NCBI GenBank assembly: GCA_039815415.1
Contig: JBCBZH010000195.1
Location: 1-8,429, forward strand
Length of the DNA: 8,429 nucleotides
Source: JBCBZH01 sp039815415
Lineage (GTDB): Bacteria; Bacteroidota; Rhodothermia; Rhodothermales; Rubricoccaceae
Reading direction: 5' to 3'
Shown: positions 1-7,445 of the stretch, one piece after another
Numbering within the stretch: position 1 is the first letter of the stretch
Layout of the letters: each line of letters begins with the position of its first letter
Notes under the pieces: model-generated
Seen by the model: only the letters and a program-made list of their open reading frames with translations
What the model was told of the DNA's origin: nothing
Database searches by the model: none
Made by a program: the position numbers and the translations under genes

Positions 1-2
1 AG

Positions 3-38
3 CGATCGCGAGTTCGTGTCGGCGATGGTCGCTTCTAA
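3..38 (+). CDS. Possible last codons of an upstream gene (partial)
   Basis: The third frame is open from the left edge and stops at a TAA at 36-38, giving a short tail that reads RSRVRVGDGRF. This could be the C-terminus of a gene entering from the left, which would leave a gap of about 147 bases before dnaE. The other two forward frames are also open here because the DNA is GC-rich, so an open frame is weak evidence, and 12 codons are too few to identify a family. The sequence to the left of the window would settle it. Confidence 0.2.
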   Translation, partial: RSRVRVGDGRF

Positions 39-185
39 ACGGTGCGGCGCGATGCGTCGAGCTGACGAGAGCCTCCCGCGGCAGGACTCCGGCCCGTCTC
101 ACGCCGAGTTCTCCACATCGGTTGCCGCGCGTCGGGCGTCTCGTGATCTTGCCAGGGTCTGCTACGTCGCCTCCCTTCGTCGTCT
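39..185 (+). other. Leader region upstream of dnaE
   Basis: I see no convincing gene in this stretch. A stop codon (TGA, 144-146) in the dnaE frame limits how far upstream dnaE could start, and there is no ATG or GTG between it and 186. The last 20 bases before the start are 16/20 pyrimidine with no A, and include CCTCC at 170-174; no Shine-Dalgarno-like GGAGG is present. A very weak promoter candidate is TTG at 122-124, 19 bases, then TGATCTTG at 144-151, which matches 4 of the 6 fixed positions of the Bacteroidota consensus TANNTTTG. Confidence 0.4.
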
Positions 186-3100
186 GTGTCCGAGTTCTGC
201 CATCTCCACTGCCACACTCAGTATTCGCTTCTCGATGGAGCGGCTCAGATCAAACGACTCGTCAGCCGGGCCGCAGAGATGGGCCACGGCGCCGTTGCCA
301 TCACGGACCACGGGAATCTCTACGGCGTTCCGGAATTCTACACGACCGCCCAACGAGCTGGCGTGCAGCCCATCATCGGGTGTGAGTTCTACGTCACGCC
401 CTCTGGCATGGGTGACAAGTCCGACCGGACGCGCTACCACCAGGTCCTGCTTGCCAAGAACCTGGAGGGCTACCGCAACCTCATCAAGCTCTCGTCTCTG
501 AGCTACACCGACGGCTACTACTACAAGCCTCGGTTGGACAAGGAGACGCTCCGTGAACACAGCGCCGGGCTGGTGGCAACGACGTGTTGCCTGCAAGGCG
601 AAGTCCTCCAGGCCATCCTCAAGAAGGGCGAAGCCGAAGCGCTGGAGGTGTTTAAGGAGTACCTGAGCATCTTCGGCGACGACTACTACATCGAAGTCCA
701 GGACCACGCCATCCCAGAGCAGCGACAGTGCAACGCGGTGTTGCTTCGCTGGGCCAAGCAGTTCAACGTCAAGGTGATTGCCACCAATGATGTCCACTAC
801 GTGGCGCGGGAGGATGCCGAGGCGCAGGACGTGCTGCTCTGCCTCCAGACCGGCAAGGAGCTGCACGACCCGAACCGGATGCGGTTTGAGAACGACCAGT
901 TCTTCCTCAAGTCCGACGCGGAGATGCGGGCCGCCTTCGCCAGCTCGGTGACGGAGGGCGTGTTCGAGAATGAGCTGGCGGTCGACGCAGCGCTGGACGC
1001 CACGGGCGAGATCGCTGCCAAGTGCAATCTCGAGCTTCCGATGGGCGAGCTGCTGATGCCGCACTTCCCCATCCCCCCCGAGCACGCCGACGACAACGCC
1101 TTCCTGCGAGCCCTCACGTACGACGGTGCCCGGCGCCGATATCCAGAGATCAATGAGATCGTCCGTGAACGGCTCGACTACGAGCTGGGGATCATCGCGG
1201 AGATGGGGTACGCCGGGTACTTCCTCATCACGCAGGACTTCACCACAGCCGCTCGCCAGCTCGGTGTGAGCGTCGGCCCCGGACGTGGGAGTGCTGCTGG
1301 AAGTGCCGTCGCCTTCTGTCTGGGCATCACGAACATCGACCCTCTCAAGTACGACCTGCTCTTCGAGCGCTTCCTCAACCCAGAGCGCGTCTCGATGCCG
1401 GATATCGACATCGACTTCGACGACCGGGGACGTGGCAAGGTGATCGACTATGTGGTCGAGAAGTACGGCCGTGAATCGGTCTGTCAGATCGTGACGTTCG
1501 GGACGATGGGCTCGAAGTCGGTCATCCGCGATGTAAGCCGCGTACTGGGCGTTCCGTTGCCGGAAGCCGACCGGATCGCCAAGCTGATCCCGGACGGCGT
1601 GAAGGTGTCGCTCGAGAAAGCCAAAGGCGAGGTCCCTGAGTTCGCCAAGCTGTATCAGTCACAGGATCCGCAGATCCGCAAGCTGATGCACTACGCGACG
1701 GTCCTCGAAGGCTCCGCCAGGCACACCGGCGTCCATGCGGCTGGGGTCATCATCGCGCCAGGCAACGTGGGCGACTACGTGCCGGTATCGATCCAGAAAG
1801 GCAAAAGCGGCGGCGCTGATGCCGTAGTGACCCAGTACGACGGCAAGTGGATTGAGGAGTTCGGACTCCTCAAGATGGACTTCCTCGGTCTGAAGACGCT
1901 CACCATCCTCGATGACGCACTGGCGCTCATCCAGGACAACCACGGCGTCGAGATTGATCTGGATGCGCTGCCTCTGGACGATGCCGAGACCTACACGCTG
2001 TTCCAGCGTGGCGACACGGTCGCCATCTTCCAGTTCGAGTCCTCGGGGATGCGCGAGTGGATGCGCAAGCTCAAGCCCACCAGCCTGGACGACCTGATCG
2101 CGATGAACGCGCTCTACCGTCCGGGTCCGATGGACCTGATCCCGACCTACATCGACCGGAAGCACGGGCGCGAGGCCGTGGAGTACCCGCATGAGATGCT
2201 GCGCGACATCTTGGAGCCCACGTATGGCATCCCTGTCTACCAGGAGCAGGTGATGCAGATGGCGCAGGTGATGGGTGGCTACACCCTCGGTGGCGCCGAC
2301 CTGCTCCGGCGCGCGATGGGCAAGAAGAAGCAGTCCGAGATGGACAAGCAGCGCGTCATCTTCGTGGACGGAGCGGCAGAGAAGGGCGTGGACGCCAAGA
2401 AGGCCAATGAGGTCTTCGACATGATGGCCAAGTTCGCGGGCTACGGGTTCAACAAAAGTCACTCCGCCGCCTACTCGGTCGTCGCCTACCACACGGCCTA
2501 CCTGAAAGCCCACTACCCCGCCGAGTTCATGGCGGCCGTGCTGACGACGGAAATGTCCGACAGCTCGAAGATGGCGATCGCGCTGGACGCCACCCGGCAG
2601 GCAGGCATCGAGATCCTCGCGCCGTGTGTGAACCGGTCCCAGGCCCACTTCACAGTCGAAAATGGTCGCGTCCGGTTTGGTCTGGGCGCCATCAAGGGCG
2701 TCGGCCTGGGAGCCATCGAGGCCATCCTCGATGCACGCGGGAAGGCCGGCGGGGTCTTCGATGACCTCTTCGCGCTCTGCAAGGACCTGGACCTCCGGAC
2801 GGTCGGCAAGAAGACCATCGAAGCGCTGGCGTCCGCCGGTGCCCTGGACTCCTTCGAAGGCCACCGCGCCCAGTTGGTGGAGGCCGTCGAGCTGGCGTGG
2901 GGCTGGGCGCAAAAGCAGCAGGCCGACAAGCTCGCAGGCCAGTCGTCCCTCTTCGGAGCGGCAGGTGGCGACGGTGCCACGTACATGCCGCAGATGCCCA
3001 ATGTGCCCTTTTGGAGCCGCGGCGAGCAGCTCCGCTACGAGCGCGACCTGATGGGCTTCTACGTTTCCGGCCACCCGCTCGACGGGTTCGCCGCAGAAAC

Positions 3101-3659
3101 ACGCACCTTCGCCTCGTGCAAGCTCGGAGACGCCAGCTCGATCCCTCACGAGAGCGACCAGACGGCCATCGGCATCATCACGGAGATCACCCGGCGCACA
3201 ACCAAGTCCGGACGCCCCATCGCGTTTGTCACGCTCGAAGACACGACCGGCCAGGCCGAGATCGTGCTGTTCGCTCAGACGCTTGAGCGCGCGGGCCAGT
3301 ACCTCGAGATTGACGAGGTGGTAATGGTGCGCGGCAAGGCCGAAACCTCACGCGGCGACCTCAAGCTGATCGCCAAGGAGATCATCCCGATGTGGCGCGT
3401 CCGCGAGCAGTTGGTCAAGTCGCTGGTGCTGCGGCTCGATGTGGACCGCGTGGAGCCAGAGCAGGTTGACGCGCTGGCGGAGCTGTGCCAGGAGCATCCG
3501 GGCGCCATCAAGATCTACTTCGAGCTCCTACACCGTGACCTCCCTCAACCCGTCCGGCTCCACGCGCGGACCTCGGTGGTAGACCTGACGCCCGACTTCA
3601 TGAAGGGCGTTGCGAAGCTGTTCGGCCACAACGCGCTGGTGCTCGAAGGCGACGGCTGA
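186..3659 (+). CDS. dnaE: DNA polymerase III subunit alpha (replicative polymerase)
   Basis: This is the catalytic subunit of the chromosomal replicase, which extends DNA in the Pol III holoenzyme at the fork. The 1157 residues are near the 1160 of E. coli DnaE, with no intein. An N-terminal PHP domain (about 5-215) opens with HLHCHT and keeps its likely metal ligands: H8, H10, D17, H42, E67, H85, C135, D202 and H204. The polymerase core has GPGRGSAAGS (364-373), PDIDIDF with D406 and D408, and the third catalytic aspartate D565 in KMDFLGL. YRPGPM (644-649) and GYGFNKSHS (752-760) are further family signatures. Helix-hairpin-helix sequence lies near 829-850, a QSSLF beta-clamp motif at 919-923, and an OB fold at about 993-1070. 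The start is GTG; no ATG or GTG lies between it and the in-frame stop at 144-146, and the PHP motif begins at residue 6. The gene stands alone and converges on the protease gene. Confidence 0.98.
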   Translation: MSEFCHLHCHTQYSLLDGAAQIKRLVSRAAEMGHGAVAITDHGNLYGVPEFYTTAQRAGVQPIIGCEFYVTPSGMGDKSDRTRYHQVLLAKNLEGYRNLIKLSSLSYTDGYYYKPRLDKETLREHSAGLVATTCCLQGEVLQAILKKGEAEALEVFKEYLSIFGDDYYIEVQDHAIPEQRQCNAVLLRWAKQFNVKVIATNDVHYVAREDAEAQDVLLCLQTGKELHDPNRMRFENDQFFLKSDAEMRAAFASSVTEGVFENELAVDAALDATGEIAAKCNLELPMGELLMPHFPIPPEHADDNAFLRALTYDGARRRYPEINEIVRERLDYELGIIAEMGYAGYFLITQDFTTAARQLGVSVGPGRGSAAGSAVAFCLGITNIDPLKYDLLFERFLNPERVSMPDIDIDFDDRGRGKVIDYVVEKYGRESVCQIVTFGTMGSKSVIRDVSRVLGVPLPEADRIAKLIPDGVKVSLEKAKGEVPEFAKLYQSQDPQIRKLMHYATVLEGSARHTGVHAAGVIIAPGNVGDYVPVSIQKGKSGGADAVVTQYDGKWIEEFGLLKMDFLGLKTLTILDDALALIQDNHGVEIDLDALPLDDAETYTLFQRGDTVAIFQFESSGMREWMRKLKPTSLDDLIAMNALYRPGPMDLIPTYIDRKHGREAVEYPHEMLRDILEPTYGIPVYQEQVMQMAQVMGGYTLGGADLLRRAMGKKKQSEMDKQRVIFVDGAAEKGVDAKKANEVFDMMAKFAGYGFNKSHSAAYSVVAYHTAYLKAHYPAEFMAAVLTTEMSDSSKMAIALDATRQAGIEILAPCVNRSQAHFTVENGRVRFGLGAIKGVGLGAIEAILDARGKAGGVFDDLFALCKDLDLRTVGKKTIEALASAGALDSFEGHRAQLVEAVELAWGWAQKQQADKLAGQSSLFGAAGGDGATYMPQMPNVPFWSRGEQLRYERDLMGFYVSGHPLDGFAAETRTFASCKLGDASSIPHESDQTAIGIITEITRRTTKSGRPIAFVTLEDTTGQAEIVLFAQTLERAGQYLEIDEVVMVRGKAETSRGDLKLIAKEIIPMWRVREQLVKSLVLRLDVDRVEPEQVDALAELCQEHPGAIKIYFELLHRDLPQPVRLHARTSVVDLTPDFMKGVAKLFGHNALVLEGDG

Positions 3660-3677
3660 CCCTCAGCTCGAAGACTC

Positions 3678-3715
3678 GATCGGGCGGGGTCGTACCGCAA
3701 CGACCCTACCCGATC
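3678..3715. terminator. Interrupted perfect hairpin between convergent genes
   Basis: A 16-nt arm (3678-3693) and its partner (3700-3715) enclose a 6-nt loop, ACCGCA. Pairing is GATCGGG with CCCGATC and GGGTCGT with ACGACCC, two perfect 7-bp helices separated by a 2x2 internal mismatch (CG opposite TA). It begins 19 nt after the dnaE stop and ends 6 nt before the protease stop codon on the opposite strand, so it is placed to end transcription from both sides. Neither strand has a T-run after the stem, so it is not a textbook intrinsic terminator. A Rho-assisted or pausing role, or 3'-end protection of both mRNAs, fits equally well. Confidence 0.7.
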
Positions 3716-3721
3716 CCGAGA

Positions 3722-6205
3722 CTACCGGACGACGGTCACGCGGCGGGTCCGAAGCTCCCCATCGGCCTCGAGGCGAACGAGGTACACGCCCGGCGCAAAG
3801 TCCGAGGTGTCCAGCACGGTCTCCCCTGCCCCGGCAAGCTGCATCCCCAGCTCGAGCTGGCGAACCTCCCGGCCCAGGGCGTCGAACACGGTGACGGTCA
3901 CCTCGGACGGAGCCGCCAGCTCGAAGGCGAGCGTCGCCTCGTCGGTGGCCGGGTTCGGGCCAATGGCTGTGAAGGCAAACGACGCGCTGGCGTCCTCCTC
4001 CGTGTCGATCACTGTCACCACCTGTACCCGGATCGGGATGTCCAGAATCCCATTGTCCGGATCGTTGGTGAGCAGCTGGAGCGGCAGCGTGTAGTTCCCG
4101 AGCGGAAGCCGCTCGGCGTTGATGCGGACGGGAATGGCTCCGGTCTCAGAGGCTGCAATGGTCTGCGCAGATGCCGTCAGCTCGATGGCGGGGTTGGGGA
4201 AGAAGATCTGCCCGGCGAACTGCAGCCGAGGGAAGTCCACCTCCGTGCCATCGTCGCCCGCATACTCAATGCCGATCCGGATGTCGTCGGACAGCGGAAC
4301 GTCGATTTGCTCGCCGCTGCTCAGCGTGAAGTCATCTTCCCCGACCAGCGTTCGGAAGAAGTTGCTGTAGCGGAACTCGACGCTTCCGTCCGGGCCAAAG
4401 ACGGCCTGCACGTCCACGAAGAAGAAACTGCCCGGGATCGAGGGAATGAAGAACCCTGCGTCGATCCACTTCACGGTCAGCCGCCCGTCATCGAGCGTGT
4501 TGACGATCACCTTGGTCTCGACGCCGCCGCTCGACCGAACGGGACGAACGTCGGAGGACCAGAACGCTGAGATAAAGGACTCTGGGCCGCCGGCCGTGGG
4601 CAATGCTGCCGGGGCGGGCTGCGAGCAGCCATCGTAACTGTCAAAGACGACATAGCCATTCGAGCTGGCGCGGGCCTGGGTGTAGACCTGTCCGTTGAAC
4701 GGGAAGGTGAACCCGAAGTCGAACGTGGCAAAGCCTTCACGCAAGGCATCCCCTGAGGGGCAGGAGCCCTTCACCAGGGTCAGCTCCGTCCCCGACGTGT
4801 TCAGATCAGCAACTGACGACTGACCGAGTGTGTGGAAGTCCACATCCGGGCTGGCGGAAGTAATCCCATACCAGTTCAGGTCGCCTAGGCCCGTGTTCTG
4901 CAGACTCAGCTCTACGCTCTCCGTCGTTCCGGGCACCACCTGCACGATGGGCGAGCCGGGCTGTGCCGTCGCAGCAGCTGTTCCCCCAGGGGTCGAGCGG
5001 AACGCTGCAACCGCAGCCGCGCGCGCATTGAACGTCCGTGCGTTGTCACGAGTCCCCTCGTTTCCGGTTGCTACAGGTCCCTCCGTCCCAATCTGGATCT
5101 GGACGAATGGGTTCGAGAAATAGGGAACTGTGGAGGAGTTGAACGACGCAAACATGATGGTCCGCCAAGCGCCTCCAGGCTCTTCCTTGGCCCGGCTGAA
5201 GCTGTTGCATCCCGCAGCGTTGGTGTCTTCGTGTCCACCGCCAATGATGTGGCCCACCTCATGCGTGTAGACGATGCCGACACCTGAGCCGTCAATCTCG
5301 AAGACTCCAAAGGCAAACGACGCCCCGGTACACACAAACGCGATCCCCGCTGTGCTCGTCTCGTCGGCTGTACGGAACAGTGTGACGACGTCCGCCCCAA
5401 CGCGATTCCGCTCAGCATGGACGGCATCTCCGAGCCCGTCGCTCATGTTCTGCAAGCGCCGCAGGTCGGTCTCCAAGCTTGCCGTCTCTTCGAGATCTAG
5501 CTCGAAGATCCCAGCGAACTCGGCTCGCAGATCCACATTGCTGTTGACGTACGCCTGATTGGCAAAGGCAATCACCTGTTGGGCTACCAGCGCAATGTCT
5601 GGCACTGCAGCAAACGCTTCTGGGGTATAGGGAAACAACACTGTGTACGATGTCGGCTCCGGCCCACCCCGAAGCGCAGTCGCAGCCTCCGGGTCGAGCA
5701 TCATCGGGGGATCCACACGAAGGGTGTGGAGCTTGGACGCCAGCTCGTGGGACTCAAACCGGAGTTCCTTCTGCCCTCTCACCATCGCGTAGAGACCATC
5801 GCCGAGAGGCTTCAGGTCATAGAGCCCCCAGGCTGTCGAGAACTCACCCATCATCATCCCGTCCCGGACGGACACCACAGCCTGACCGGTCACCCGCCCC
5901 AAGGACCGAACGGTCCCGAACCAGGAGAACTGTCCCTTGCCGTACCGCTCGATACGATCTGGCGCCATCGTCAGCTCGACGCCGTCATCCAGATTGAACG
6001 TCACCTCGCCTTCCGCATCCAGCACATCCGCATTCGCGGTGACGAGACGCGGTGCGGACTCATGTCCGTGGATGGCGTCATAGTAGCTCCCCTGCTCTGC
6101 GTTCAAGGCCACCCGACTCGTGGAGACCGAGCCGAAGACGGCAGGCTGTGCCCACACTGGAGCCACGCCAAGGACACATAGAGCGACGAAGAGAAGGAAT
6201 CGCAT
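3722..6205 (-). CDS. Secreted metzincin-type zinc metalloprotease with T9SS type A sorting domain
   Basis: The 827-residue product should be a secreted or surface-bound zinc endopeptidase; the substrate is unknown. A signal peptide covers residues 1-19 (hydrophobic 3-15, likely cleavage after VWA). Residues about 20-185 resemble a propeptide and contain no cysteine, so no cysteine switch is possible. The catalytic domain (about 186-405) has the metzincin zinc site HEVGHIIGGGH (315-325; zinc ligands H315, H319, H325, catalytic E316), then TIMFASF with the Met-turn M351, and PYFSNP (361-366), as in reprolysin-like bacterial proteases. C292 and C333 may form a disulfide. Residues about 418-735 are beta-rich, with a nidogen-like stretch and an Ig-like segment around LTNDPDN (712-718). 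Residues 743-827 are a T9SS type A sorting domain (GPNPA 749-753, DALGREV 775-781, APGVYLVRL 804-812), which sends proteins through the outer membrane. It has 8 lysines. The ATG lies next to the signal peptide, with no Shine-Dalgarno sequence. The gene is divergent from the DUF2911 gene. Confidence 0.93.
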   Translation of the reverse strand: MRFLLFVALCVLGVAPVWAQPAVFGSVSTSRVALNAEQGSYYDAIHGHESAPRLVTANADVLDAEGEVTFNLDDGVELTMAPDRIERYGKGQFSWFGTVRSLGRVTGQAVVSVRDGMMMGEFSTAWGLYDLKPLGDGLYAMVRGQKELRFESHELASKLHTLRVDPPMMLDPEAATALRGGPEPTSYTVLFPYTPEAFAAVPDIALVAQQVIAFANQAYVNSNVDLRAEFAGIFELDLEETASLETDLRRLQNMSDGLGDAVHAERNRVGADVVTLFRTADETSTAGIAFVCTGASFAFGVFEIDGSGVGIVYTHEVGHIIGGGHEDTNAAGCNSFSRAKEEPGGAWRTIMFASFNSSTVPYFSNPFVQIQIGTEGPVATGNEGTRDNARTFNARAAAVAAFRSTPGGTAAATAQPGSPIVQVVPGTTESVELSLQNTGLGDLNWYGITSASPDVDFHTLGQSSVADLNTSGTELTLVKGSCPSGDALREGFATFDFGFTFPFNGQVYTQARASSNGYVVFDSYDGCSQPAPAALPTAGGPESFISAFWSSDVRPVRSSGGVETKVIVNTLDDGRLTVKWIDAGFFIPSIPGSFFFVDVQAVFGPDGSVEFRYSNFFRTLVGEDDFTLSSGEQIDVPLSDDIRIGIEYAGDDGTEVDFPRLQFAGQIFFPNPAIELTASAQTIAASETGAIPVRINAERLPLGNYTLPLQLLTNDPDNGILDIPIRVQVVTVIDTEEDASASFAFTAIGPNPATDEATLAFELAAPSEVTVTVFDALGREVRQLELGMQLAGAGETVLDTSDFAPGVYLVRLEADGELRTRRVTVVR
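3847..3863. repeat. Second copy of the palindrome core inside the protease gene
   Basis: CCAGCTCGAGCTGGCGA occurs here and again at 7336-7352, 17 identical bases of which the first 14 are a perfect palindrome. This copy lies in coding sequence for the T9SS sorting domain, read on the minus strand as R782-Q-L-E-L786. The codon pair GAG-CTG is common in this DNA, so codon bias may explain the match. Confidence 0.4.
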
Positions 6206-6353
6206 GAGAAGGGAGGGATGCTAGGGAAAGAAGATCGCACAAGGGCACACCGCAAGAAGCATTCCCGGGCTATGTAGTCCTTGATAGACGAGAAAGGTCC
6301 CTGACTGGCTTCAGGGTGAGAGTATCCTGCTTCGCCTGCCTCCAGACCTCCGC
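6206..6353. promoter_or_regulatory. Divergent promoter region, protease gene and DUF2911 gene
   Basis: These 148 bases separate two divergent starts and must hold promoters for both. On the plus strand a loose sigma70-like pair, CTGACT (6301-6306) and TATCCT (6323-6328) with 16-bp spacing, would start transcription about 20 nt before the DUF2911 ATG. On the minus strand I find no good match to TTG-N17-23-TANNTTTG. The position supports a regulatory role; the boxes themselves are weak. Confidence 0.45.
6299..6316. repeat. Small inverted repeat in the divergent promoter region
   Basis: CCCTGA (6299-6304) and TCAGGG (6311-6316) form a perfect 6-bp inverted repeat around a 6-nt centre. It overlaps the weak -35 candidate of the DUF2911 gene, a place where a repressor operator would act. 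A 6-bp repeat can occur by chance, so this is a candidate site only. Confidence 0.3.
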
Positions 6354-7241
6354 ATGATGCGCCAACTCTCTGTACTTGCGCTAGCGCTGTGCCTCGCCGT
6401 TCCCGCCCTCGCTCAGCGCCAGCTCACCACGCCTCGTGTCAGCCCACACGCTCGGGTGATGCAAACCATCGGCATGACCGAGATCACGGTGGCTTATCAC
6501 CGCCCGGCGGTGAGCGGGCGAGCCGTCTGGGGCGAGCTGGTGCCCTATGGTGAGGTCTGGCGAGCTGGCGCCAATGAGAACACAACCTTCGAGACCTCCA
6601 CCGAGGTGCAGATCGAAGGCGCCGCCCTTCCAGCTGGACGCTACGGACTGCACACGATTCCGGGCGAGCGTGAATGGACGATCATCTTTTCGTCGATGGC
6701 GGATGCGTGGGGCTCCTATTTCTATGACGCGTCCGAAGATGTCCTCCGGGTCACCGTCACGCCATCGGAGGCGTCGATGCAAGAGCGCCTCTCCTACAGC
6801 TTCCATGCTCCTGACCTGACCTCGACCACTCTCGTGCTCCACTGGGATCAGCTCGCGGTCCCGATCCGAATCACCGCCAACACCCCAGCCCTCGTGCTGG
6901 CGAACATGGAGCAGGAGTTGCACGGGACGGCTGGCTTTTTTCCAGAAGGCTGGGACCAGATCGCGACCTACGCCCTCGACCACAATCTGCGAACGGAAGA
7001 CGCGCTGGCGTGGGTCGAGCGCTCCATTGAGCGGAGTCCAATGTTTAGCAACCAGATGACCAAGGCGCGGGCACTGGACGCCCTGGGCCAGGCCGACGAA
7101 GCCCATGCGCTACGACTGGCTGCGCTGGCAGTCGCGGCAGAGTCGGACGTGGACGCCTATGTGCAGGCCCGTCGGCGCGCGGGACAGACCGAGGAAGCTG
7201 CGCGTGTTCAGGACCTGTTTGAGTCGCAAGACAACGGGTAG
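6354..7241 (+). CDS. Exported DUF2911 domain protein with helical C-terminal half
   Basis: This 295-residue protein belongs to the DUF2911 family, common in Bacteroidota and of unknown function. Residues 1-20 are a signal peptide (hydrophobic core rich in Leu and Ala, ALA before Q21), so it acts in the periplasm or outer envelope. The DUF2911 part is about 28-170, with the conserved YHRP (48-51), GRAVWG (55-60), WRAGANE (69-75) and LPAGRYGLHTIPG (82-94). The second half (about 188-290) is predicted mostly helical, rich in Ala, Glu and Arg, and resembles tetratricopeptide-like helices, a likely protein-binding part. There is one lysine in the whole chain. The start could be either of two adjacent ATG codons (6354 or 6357). 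There is no Shine-Dalgarno sequence; the leader holds CCTCC twice. It is divergent from the exported protease gene and may be controlled together with it. Confidence 0.9.
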   Translation: MMRQLSVLALALCLAVPALAQRQLTTPRVSPHARVMQTIGMTEITVAYHRPAVSGRAVWGELVPYGEVWRAGANENTTFETSTEVQIEGAALPAGRYGLHTIPGEREWTIIFSSMADAWGSYFYDASEDVLRVTVTPSEASMQERLSYSFHAPDLTSTTLVLHWDQLAVPIRITANTPALVLANMEQELHGTAGFFPEGWDQIATYALDHNLRTEDALAWVERSIERSPMFSNQMTKARALDALGQADEAHALRLAALAVAAESDVDAYVQARRRAGQTEEAARVQDLFESQDNG

Positions 7242-7333
7242 TGCCTCGAGTTCGGGTCAGGCGTCGGGTTGCTGAGTGCAAGGATCCGCCGGATCGCAAC
7301 GCAAACGTCTGTTCGACTGCGGCCCGATGGGAA

Positions 7334-7351
7334 CGCCAGCTCGAGCTGGCG
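7334..7351. repeat. 18-bp perfect palindrome (possible operator or terminator hairpin)
   Basis: CGCCAGCTCGAGCTGGCG equals its own reverse complement over 18 bases. As RNA it would fold into a 7-bp GC-rich stem with a TCGA loop. It lies 92 bases after the DUF2911 stop and 172 before the next start. No T-run follows, so a simple intrinsic terminator is unlikely; a dimeric DNA-binding protein site or a 3'-end stabiliser are alternatives. A 17-nt part of it recurs at 3847-3863. Confidence 0.55.
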
Positions 7352-7445
7352 ACGCGAAACCCGTACCTCGAGAAGCCGCTCTCCCGCGAGGATGGAGATG
7401 CGGAATCTGACGCGTCCAACGCTAGTGAGGGAGTTCGAGACCACC

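Noticed and set aside
162..1085. Minus-strand open frame of 307 codons opposite the dnaE 5' part
   Set aside because: It is antisense to the conserved PHP domain, its product is featureless, and it is best explained by GC-rich codon bias.
1659..3149. Long minus-strand open frame of 496 codons opposite dnaE
   Set aside because: It lies wholly within unmistakable dnaE sequence and gives a His/Leu/Arg-rich product without any recognisable motif. Long antisense frames are expected opposite G/C-ending codons.
6281..6286. TTGATA as a -35 box for the DUF2911 gene
   Set aside because: No acceptable second box lies 16-23 bases downstream; the nearest TA-rich hexamer is about 36 bases away.
7268..7300. 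GTTGC...GCAAC stem enclosing GATCCGCCGGATC as a terminator for the DUF2911 gene
   Set aside because: The inner repeat has a one-base centre that cannot form a stable loop, the outer stem is only 5 bp, and no T-run follows.
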